From Pseudomonadota bacterium (GTDB lineage: Bacteria; Pseudomonadota; Gammaproteobacteria; GRL18), in NCBI GenBank assembly GCA_030632745.1, contig DAOVUE010000112.1, forward strand, positions 1 through 5,971: 5,971 nucleotides of DNA, written 5' to 3'. The notes under the pieces were generated by a model, which was not told the DNA's origin, did no database searches, and saw only the letters and a list, made by a program, of their open reading frames with translations. Shown here one piece after another: positions 1-5,971 of the stretch (positions within the stretch are counted from its first letter, which is position 1; each line of letters begins with the position of its first letter). The translations under genes and the position numbers were made by a program.

Positions 1-1
1 A

Positions 2-1093
2 ATGGTGCGTAGTGATTTATTTGATGTGGCCGCAGAAGCAGGAATGGGACATATTGAGTTGGCGCATTGGGCTGATTTGATTATAATTGCACCCGCGACA
101 GCCAATACCATTGCTAAAATTGTTCACGGTGTGGCGGATAATTTACTAACCACTTTGTGTCTTGCCAGTCAGTCTCCGTTACTGATTGCTCCGGCAATGA
201 ATCAGCAAATGTGGGCTCATCAAGCAACACAGGAAAATATCAGCAGGCTTGCAGCACTATCATCAACCTTTATATGCGGTCCAGCTGCGGGCGAGCAGGC
301 GTGTGGAGATACCGGTTTAGGCCGTATGGAAGAGCCGCAGACCCTATTAGAACATGCTGCTAATGCCCTGCTATTATCCCATTCCTGTTCTCCCGAAAGG
401 GCTGAACTACTAAAAGGAAAGCGTGTACTTATTACCGCAGGACCTACTATTGAGGATATTGATCCAGTACGTTATATCAGCAATCGCAGTAGCGGCAAAA
501 TGGGCTATGCAATTGCTCAGGCTGCAATAAATGAAGGGGCTCAGGTGCAATTGGTGAGTGGACCTGTGAGCATTAAAAGTCCGCAAAATGCTCAACTTTA
601 TAAGGTGAGAAGTGCTCAGCAAATGCATGAAATCGTATTGAGTCTGGCTGCATCTGCTGATATATTCATTGCCACCGCTGCTGTTGCTGATTATCGCCCG
701 CTCACTAAAAAAACGGAAAAAATTAAAAAAGAGACGGAAAACCTCACTCTTGAGTTGATTAAAAATCCGGATATTTTATCGGATGTAGCCGCTTTAGCCA
801 ATGGACCTGTGACCATTGGTTTTGCGGCAGAAACCAATGATCTTGAACACTATGCTATTGATAAGCTTAAGCGGAAAAAACTGAATATGATAGCGGCTAA
901 TCAAGTCGGTGATACAAAGGGCTTTGAGAAAGAAAATAATGAATTAAATTTATTTTGGTATAAAGGCAGTAGTGAAACTCAAGACGGAGTTTTGCTGGCA
1001 AAAAAATTACCTTTTGCCAGCAAAAAATACCTGGCACAACAGTTAATTGAACATATTGCCAAAACTTTTTGCACGCAATCCAGCAAAAAATAA
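2..1093 (+). CDS. coaBC: CoaBC: phosphopantothenoylcysteine decarboxylase / phosphopantothenate-cysteine ligase, 5' end missing
   Basis: Bifunctional cytosolic enzyme of coenzyme A synthesis: CoaB joins 4'-phosphopantothenate to cysteine using CTP, and FMN-dependent CoaC decarboxylates the product to 4'-phosphopantetheine. The frame is open to the left edge. By alignment from memory with E. coli Dfp about 57 N-terminal residues lie outside, so the ATG at 2 is an internal codon, not the start. Counting from that codon, the CoaC part shows the catalytic His in MGHIEL (His17), the PAMNQQMW motif (Asn67) and the flexible-flap Cys in EQACGD (Cys101). The CoaB part starts near residue 138 with RVLITAGPT, followed by the dimer and nucleotide motif PVRYISNRSSGKMG (Asn161), AAVADYRP (226-233), EKIKK (239-243) and GFAAETN (273-279). 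All key residues are present, so both activities should be intact. It is followed 58 bases later by dut, a common gammaproteobacterial pairing. Identification is secure. Confidence 0.97.
   Translation: MVRSDLFDVAAEAGMGHIELAHWADLIIIAPATANTIAKIVHGVADNLLTTLCLASQSPLLIAPAMNQQMWAHQATQENISRLAALSSTFICGPAAGEQACGDTGLGRMEEPQTLLEHAANALLLSHSCSPERAELLKGKRVLITAGPTIEDIDPVRYISNRSSGKMGYAIAQAAINEGAQVQLVSGPVSIKSPQNAQLYKVRSAQQMHEIVLSLAASADIFIATAAVADYRPLTKKTEKIKKETENLTLELIKNPDILSDVAALANGPVTIGFAAETNDLEHYAIDKLKRKKLNMIAANQVGDTKGFEKENNELNLFWYKGSSETQDGVLLAKKLPFASKKYLAQQLIEHIAKTFCTQSSKK
990..1025 (+). repeat. Perfect 14-bp stem-loop inside the 3' end of coaBC
   Basis: TTTTGCTGGCAAAA at 990-1003 is the exact reverse complement of TTTTGCCAGCAAAA at 1012-1025, with the 8-base loop AAATTACC. 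Each arm is itself nearly palindromic, so the two arms are also near-direct repeats. It codes for the LLAKKLPFASKK stretch about 20 codons before the stop. A smaller hairpin of similar composition follows (TTTTTGC 1066-1072 with GCAAAAA 1083-1089, 10-base loop). No U-run follows the large stem on the + strand, so it is not a standard terminator; an RNA-stability or processing role is inference. Confidence 0.75.
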
Positions 1094-1100
1094 ATCACCG

Positions 1101-1126
1101 TAGAGACGCTGCACGCAGCTTCTTTA
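1101..1126 (+). repeat. Imperfect 26-base palindrome between coaBC and dut
   Basis: TAGAGACGCTGC (1101-1112) pairs with GCAGCTTCTTTA (1115-1126) over twelve positions with one C-U mismatch and one G-U wobble, around a two-base centre (AC). The sequence resembles the GTAGAGACG...CGTCTCTAC palindromes that I recall as dispersed intergenic repeats in cyanobacteria and some other bacteria, with the right arm here decayed. It could be a REP-like or MITE-derived unit, or a local RNA hairpin ahead of the dut ribosome-binding site. One copy in the window cannot show that it is dispersed. Confidence 0.55.
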
Positions 1127-1134
1127 AGCAAAAC

Positions 1135-1140
1135 AAAGGA
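1135..1140 (+). promoter_or_regulatory. Ribosome-binding site of dut (AAAGGA)
   Basis: AAAGGA lies 2 bases before the ATG at 1143 and 11 bases before the ATG at 1152. Two bases is too short for initiation; eleven is long but usable. It therefore favours the second ATG, which also gives the N-terminus [10 protein letters not shown] that lines up with E. coli Dut (MKKIDVKILD). Confidence 0.6.
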
Positions 1141-1151
1141 TAATGATCTGT

Positions 1152-1607
1152 ATGAACGAAGTTGATATAAAAATTTTAGATTCCCGGGTAGGTAATGAAT
1201 TTCCATTACCGGAATATGCCACAGATGGTTCTGCAGGCATGGATTTAAGAGCAATATTGGATGAAAGCATGGAATTGGCACCTGGAGAGACTTTACTGAT
1301 TCCAACGGGTATTGCCATTCATATTGAAAATAATAACATGGCCGCTATGATTTTACCCCGTTCAGGATTAGGGCATAAGCATGGCATCGTTTTGGGAAAT
1401 CTGGTGGGATTGATAGATTCTGATTATCAGGGACAACTTTTTGTTTCCTGCTGGAATCGCGGCAATAAAGGTTTTACTATTAAACCCGGGGAACGTATTG
1501 CACAATTGGTTTTTGTGCCAGTTATTCAAGCTCAATTTAATATTGTTGAAGCGTTTGATCAAAGCCACCGGGGAGAGGGTGGCTTTGGTCATACAGGCAG
1601 CCACTAA
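1152..1607 (+). CDS. dut: Deoxyuridine 5'-triphosphate nucleotidohydrolase (dUTPase)
   Basis: Homotrimeric cytosolic enzyme that hydrolyses dUTP to dUMP and pyrophosphate, keeping uracil out of DNA and supplying dUMP for thymidylate synthesis. From the ATG at 1152 it is 151 residues, the same length as E. coli Dut and closely similar throughout. All five trimeric dUTPase motifs are visible: I AGMDLRA (28-34), II PRSGLG (69-74), [12 protein letters not shown] (86-94) with the catalytic Asp89, [11 protein letters not shown] (113-121) and [11 protein letters not shown] (140-149), the glycine-rich arm that closes over the triphosphate. An upstream in-frame ATG at 1143 would add MIC but sits only two bases from the ribosome-binding site. 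The gene probably shares a transcript with coaBC. No anomaly in the protein; identification is secure, with slight doubt about the start. Confidence 0.97.
   Translation: MNEVDIKILDSRVGNEFPLPEYATDGSAGMDLRAILDESMELAPGETLLIPTGIAIHIENNNMAAMILPRSGLGHKHGIVLGNLVGLIDSDYQGQLFVSCWNRGNKGFTIKPGERIAQLVFVPVIQAQFNIVEAFDQSHRGEGGFGHTGSH
1557..1590 (+). repeat. Strong 13-bp stem-loop inside the 3' end of dut
   Basis: GATCAAAGCCACC (1557-1569) pairs with GGTGGCTTTGGTC (1578-1590) with a single G-U wobble and an 8-base purine loop (GGGGAGAG). It ends about 14 bases before the stop codon and overlaps the codons for dUTPase motif V, so part of the pairing may follow from the conserved protein sequence. No T-run follows it. 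It may mark or protect the 3' end of the coaBC-dut message; that role is inference. Confidence 0.7.
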
Positions 1608-1790
1608 CATATCCAAACTACTTGGAAATTCTGGAATTCAGGCAGTTGAGAGATGCCGCTATTCAAGTCATGAAGTCGCATGATTAGCCTACCTAATTAA
1701 AGACTTCATAACGCCGAAGAGTGGTATTTATCGGCTGACTGAAACCTGAATTTTCAGGTAGATTGGGTATATATTAAAGTAACAGCATTT
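1608..1790 (+). promoter_or_regulatory. Structured 183-base spacer upstream of the algC-like gene
   Basis: No gene or convincing small reading frame is seen. Inverted repeats found by eye are TCCAA/TTGGA (1612-1626), ATGAAGTC/GACTTCAT (1670-1677 with 1702-1709), GCCGA/TCGGC (1713-1717 with 1731-1735) and ACCTGAA/TTCAGGT (1744-1750 with 1753-1759). AATTCAGGCAGT (1635-1646) can also pair with ACTG and CCTGAATT (1738-1752), enclosing much of the spacer. The best promoter candidate is TATATT at 1770-1775 with a poor -35 (CTGAAT, 1746-1751, 18-base spacing), overlapping the last palindrome. The palindrome could be an operator or part of a leader RNA. There is no good ribosome-binding site before the ATG at 1791, only AAAG at 1776-1779. 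Confidence 0.4.
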
Positions 1791-4349
1791 ATGAATAAAA
1801 TAACAGATAAAATCCAGTCAATAAATAATTCGCCAGCAAAGAATAAACAAAAGGCGGCAGTGGGGCGAAACAATCAATTTAAATTATTGAGGAAGGCTTT
1901 TGCTGCTGTAATTCTTTTTATCTCCGCATGGTGGTTATTGAGCGCTGCATTTGATGCAAAAACAAAAATAGATGATCAATATCATCAGCAACTAAAAGCG
2001 GATGCAAAAATAGAACTCAATAATATTTTAAAACAAACAGTATCCGCTTTGCAGCAGCAAATAAAAAAATTTAAAGCGGTTATAAATGATGATAAAAATC
2101 TTGCAATGTTTTCTAAAGCATCACAGCATGATGCTTTAATAACAAAACTTAAAGCAGTGTTTGACGGTTCAATTACACTGCAGATTGTATCTGCAGACTA
2201 TGCAGTTGATGAAATTATTGCTAATCCTGATCTGGGATATAGTGCTTTATTTTTATTGAATGAATTAAAAAAAGTAAAAAATGATCCTTCAACTCAGCTA
2301 TTGCGGGCTCAGCTGTTAAAGATTGAAGTACATCAGCTTGAAAATAAAAACTCTAAATTATTACTGGTACGTAAAGTCGTCAGAAACAATATCACAATAG
2401 CTTATATTGTGGCTAACTTATCAACTGATTTTTTCTCCAGCTTAACAAAAGACTATAATGCTCAGAAAGGTTATCTTGAGATAACACAACGTTATTCGTC
2501 CACCTCATTGATGTTGATGAAAAAAGGGGATGCTTCTCTAAGGGCAATGCCTGTCAGTGTTTCAGAAAAAATGAAAGAGGCTCCATGGTTTTTTAGATTC
2601 TGGACTGCAGAGCAGAAAAATGAAGCTCCAATATTAATTTTTTACCTGTCTTTTATTTATGTGGCCTTAGCTATACTGGCTATTGTTTCTGCTATTGTGT
2701 TATTAATTTCTTCCCTGAGACAATATCAAAAAATAAATGAAGCGGATGTTTCAGCTGTTACACACGATCCATATAATGAAAATGAGCAGGAAGGTTTTTT
2801 AACTGAACTGCAGAAAAAAACAGGACTAGAGGAAAATCAGCCTGTAAGCAGCAAAACACACACACTGAATAAAAACGTTGTTGATAAAGAAGCAGAAAGA
2901 CTGATTCAGATCGCGGATACTATTTTTAGAGCATACGATATAAGAGGTGAGGTGGATGAGTATATAAATATAAAAATAGTTTATAGAATTGCCAAAGCGA
3001 TTGCCCGGGAAATGAGTGAGCTGGGGCAGAGTAAAATAGCCATTGCCTGCGATGCTCGTATTAGTAGTCCTGAATTAATTAAAGTCGCTATTAATGCCCT
3101 GTTGGAGTGTGGTATTAAAGTGCTTGATATCGGTTCTGTCAGCAGTCCGATTTTGTACTTTGCAGCACTGACAAAGGCTGATGGAAATGGAATTATGATT
3201 ACGGCAGGTCATAATCCGGCCAACTATAATGGTATAAAAATTATGCTGTCAGGACATGCCTGTACAATGAGTGACCTGCAGCGATTAAAGAAAAACTTTC
3301 TCCATGAAAAAAGTGTTGATGAAAAAAGTGTTGATGGCGACGATGAAAAAGAGGCTATTGATATTGACATGTCAAGCTCTACTGGTGATGCTGACAAAAT
3401 AGAACTTGATGTTATAGAAGAATATATCAGCAAAATAACGGGTGACGTGAAATTATCAAGACCTATGAAAATAGTGCTTGATACCGCTAATGCTATTAGC
3501 GGAAAATTTTCCAGCACTCTGTTTGAACGTTTGAATTGCGAAGTTATAATATTAAATCAAGCGATTGATGGTAATTTTCCGGCTCATGACCCTGATCCGG
3601 GGCGTCCGGAAAATATGCAGGAGTTAGTGGAAAAAGTAATTGAAGTTAAAGCTGATATGGGAATTGCATTTGATGGTGATGGTACTGGATTGGGTATAAT
3701 TTCTTCAGAAGGAGAAATTATCTGGCCTGATAGGGTTCTTATGCTGTTAGCCAAAGACATGCTCTCCAGAAATGAAGCGGCAACCATTCTATTTGATGTA
3801 AAATCAACAGCTGCACTTGTTAATTATATTAATCAGCTGGGCGGCGAAGCATTAATGTGTAAAAGCGGCTACCCGTTTATTGAAAATAAATTAGTGGAAA
3901 CCGGTGCCTTATTAGCAGGTGAAATGAGCGGGCATATTTTTTTCAAAGATCGATGGTTTGGTTTTGATGATGCGGCTTATAGTGCGGCTAGAATTTTAGA
4001 AATATTATCGTTGGACTTAAGAAAGTCCAGCCAGATTTTTGCCGAGCTGCCCAGTTCATTGAATACTCCGGAAATACTGATTGAAACAAAGGACAGGGCA
4101 ATGATAATGGACAAAATTTTTCAGCAGCTCCGTTCGTCTAAAGACAGTTTTGGTGATGGTAAAATTATCACTATTGATGGAATTCGTGTTGAATATAGTG
4201 ATGGCTGGGGGCTGGTTCGAGCATCCAATACCAGCAATAATCTGACTCTGCGTTTTGAGGCGGATAACGTTGAGGCTATACAACGTATTGCCGGTTATTT
4301 TAAAAATGTATTACAGACGGTTGCAGCGGAATTAAAAATTCCTTTTTAA
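1791..4349 (+). CDS. algC: Membrane-anchored AlgC-type phosphomannomutase/phosphoglucomutase homologue with a degenerate active site
   Basis: Active AlgC enzymes interconvert 1- and 6-phosphates of mannose and glucose for alginate, LPS and exopolysaccharide synthesis. This 852-residue protein has a basic cytosolic N-terminus (1-35), TM1 (about 36-54), a periplasmic region (about 55-279), TM2 (about 280-308), a polar linker (310-375) and a four-domain mutase part (376-852) clearly related to P. aeruginosa AlgC. The long form fits other gammaproteobacterial proteins at this locus, as I recall. Retained: FRAYDIRG (379-386), YNGIKI (479-484), GEMSGH (710-715), WFGFDD (722-727), RASNT (810-814). 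Changed: TGSHNP to TAGHNP (471-476, phosphoserine replaced by Gly473), DGDGDR to DGDGTG (628-633), KTGHS to KSGYP (691-695), GRDGR to ACDAR (419-423), CGNG to TANA (565-568). An acidic insert of about 20 residues lies near 505-540. No in-frame ATG, GTG or TTG just before residue 379 could give a short mutase. The frame is intact, so this is probably an expressed pseudoenzyme; mutase activity is doubtful. Confidence 0.9.
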   Translation: MNKITDKIQSINNSPAKNKQKAAVGRNNQFKLLRKAFAAVILFISAWWLLSAAFDAKTKIDDQYHQQLKADAKIELNNILKQTVSALQQQIKKFKAVINDDKNLAMFSKASQHDALITKLKAVFDGSITLQIVSADYAVDEIIANPDLGYSALFLLNELKKVKNDPSTQLLRAQLLKIEVHQLENKNSKLLLVRKVVRNNITIAYIVANLSTDFFSSLTKDYNAQKGYLEITQRYSSTSLMLMKKGDASLRAMPVSVSEKMKEAPWFFRFWTAEQKNEAPILIFYLSFIYVALAILAIVSAIVLLISSLRQYQKINEADVSAVTHDPYNENEQEGFLTELQKKTGLEENQPVSSKTHTLNKNVVDKEAERLIQIADTIFRAYDIRGEVDEYINIKIVYRIAKAIAREMSELGQSKIAIACDARISSPELIKVAINALLECGIKVLDIGSVSSPILYFAALTKADGNGIMITAGHNPANYNGIKIMLSGHACTMSDLQRLKKNFLHEKSVDEKSVDGDDEKEAIDIDMSSSTGDADKIELDVIEEYISKITGDVKLSRPMKIVLDTANAISGKFSSTLFERLNCEVIILNQAIDGNFPAHDPDPGRPENMQELVEKVIEVKADMGIAFDGDGTGLGIISSEGEIIWPDRVLMLLAKDMLSRNEAATILFDVKSTAALVNYINQLGGEALMCKSGYPFIENKLVETGALLAGEMSGHIFFKDRWFGFDDAAYSAARILEILSLDLRKSSQIFAELPSSLNTPEILIETKDRAMIMDKIFQQLRSSKDSFGDGKIITIDGIRVEYSDGWGLVRASNTSNNLTLRFEADNVEAIQRIAGYFKNVLQTVAAELKIPF
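2114..2138 (+). repeat. Perfect 10-bp inverted repeat inside the algC-like gene
   Basis: TAAAGCATCA (2114-2123) and TGATGCTTTA (2129-2138) are exact reverse complements with a 5-base loop (CAGCA). It lies in the part coding for the periplasmic region (about codons 108-116). It could be a hairpin in the mRNA or a protein-binding palindrome; nothing else supports a function. Confidence 0.4.
3306..3335 (+). repeat. 15-base tandem duplication (EKSVD x2) inside the algC-like gene
   Basis: GAAAAAAGTGTTGAT occurs twice head to tail (3306-3320 and 3321-3335) with no mismatch, giving EKSVD-EKSVD at residues 506-515. It keeps the frame and lies in the acidic segment between mutase domains 1 and 2, which is about 20 residues longer than in P. 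aeruginosa AlgC. Exact identity suggests a recent slippage event or ongoing copy-number variation. Confidence 0.9.
3484..3512 (+). repeat. Adjacent palindromes at the altered CGNG-equivalent motif
   Basis: CCGCTAAT (3484-3491) pairs exactly with ATTAGCGG (3495-3502) around the loop GCT, and the last two bases begin a second perfect palindrome, GGAAAATTTTCC (3501-3512). The first covers codons 565-571 (TANAISG), where AlgC has CGNGVAG. The match may be chance in AT-rich coding sequence. Confidence 0.4.
4328..4347 (+). terminator. Weak terminator-like hairpin at the end of the algC-like gene
   Basis: GGAATT (4328-4333), loop AAA, AATTCC (4337-4342), then five T residues (4343-4347) that run into the TAA stop. 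The layout is that of an intrinsic terminator, but the stem is only 6 bp with two G-C pairs, so at most partial termination before argB is likely. Confidence 0.3.
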
Positions 4350-4363
4350 ACAGATAACTATGA

Positions 4364-5902
<1,539 letters not shown>

Positions 5903-5913
<11 letters not shown>

Positions 5914-5971
5914 TTTTTTTAAACTCCGGCAGCAGATTGCTGACTTTGTCAGAGCGGCAGAATTGTTGTCC
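5903..5971 (-). CDS. Possible 3' end of a convergent gene, product not recognised
   Basis: On the minus strand one frame is open from the window edge for 22 codons, ending QFCRSDKVSNLLPEFKKIIL and a TAG at 5905-5903, which would overlap the end of slmA by 11 bases. The segment 5921-5971 is visibly richer in G+C than the rest. In E. coli slmA and pyrE converge, so pyrE is a natural guess, but this C-terminus does not clearly match PyrE. The + strand also has a T7 run right after the slmA stop (5914-5920) and small overlapping inverted repeats (CAGCA/TGCTG at 5930-5942, CTGAC/GTCAG at 5940-5952), so the tail could equally be non-coding. Confidence 0.2.

Noticed and set aside
2..4. ATG at position 2 as the true coaBC start
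   Set aside because: The protein would lack about 57 residues of the flavoprotein domain. The position aligns inside Dfp just before the conserved DxAAEAxMGHIEL segment, so the gene is cut by the window edge.
1143..1151. ATG at 1143 as the dut start
   Set aside because: It is two bases from AAAGGA, and the extra MIC has no counterpart in E. coli Dut; the ATG at 1152 gives the family length.
1721..1736. Sigma-54 (-24/-12) promoter before the algC-like gene, as P. aeruginosa algC uses RpoN
   Set aside because: GG at 1723-1724 is followed by CT, not GC, at the required N10 spacing, and the flanking consensus is poor.
3224..3517. Long minus-strand reading frames opposite coaBC, dut, the algC-like gene and argB
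   Set aside because: They are shadows of well-conserved + strand genes with no recognisable protein features.
1791..4349. The algC-like gene as a pseudogene
   Set aside because: The frame is uninterrupted over 852 codons and domains 3 and 4 are highly conserved. The substitutions are concentrated in catalytic positions, which fits a change of role better than random decay, though early decay cannot be excluded.

Overview
The window is an AT-rich stretch of a gammaproteobacterial chromosome carrying five genes on the + strand: coaBC (5' end outside the window), dut, an algC-type phosphomannomutase/phosphoglucomutase homologue with a membrane-anchored N-terminal half, argB and slmA. SlmA is a gammaproteobacterial protein. 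The order coaBC-dut-algC-argB is the Pseudomonas-type arrangement, while slmA close downstream of dut recalls Escherichia coli; this genome combines both. A methylotroph- or sulfur-oxidiser-like lineage such as Methylococcales or Thiotrichales would fit, but that is a guess from gene order and base composition.

Layout: coaBC (2-1093, CoA biosynthesis); a 58-base gap holding an imperfect 26-base palindrome and the dut ribosome-binding site; dut (1152-1607, dUTP hydrolysis); a 183-base gene-free spacer with several inverted repeats and only a weak promoter candidate; the algC-like gene (1791-4349); a 20-base gap; argB (4370-5284, arginine biosynthesis); slmA (5281-5913), which overlaps argB by ATGA; and a 58-base tail that may hold the end of a convergent gene. 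The genes serve unrelated housekeeping pathways (CoA, nucleotide pool, sugar phosphates, arginine, division-site control) and are probably partly co-transcribed. The tight junctions at algC-argB and argB-slmA suggest one transcript there.

The most interesting point is the algC-like protein. Its reading frame is intact over 852 codons and its fold-level similarity to AlgC is strong, but several essential catalytic positions are changed: the phosphoserine loop reads TAGHNP (Ser to Gly), the metal loop reads DGDGTG instead of DGDGDR, and the active-site His of the KTGHS segment is Tyr. The sugar-recognition loop (GEMSGH) and the phosphate-binding loop (RASNT) are kept. It therefore looks like a membrane-tethered pseudoenzyme that may bind sugar phosphates without converting them, joined to a periplasmic domain of sensor-like layout. 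A second theme is a set of strong, perfect or near-perfect stem-loops at the 3' ends of coaBC and dut.
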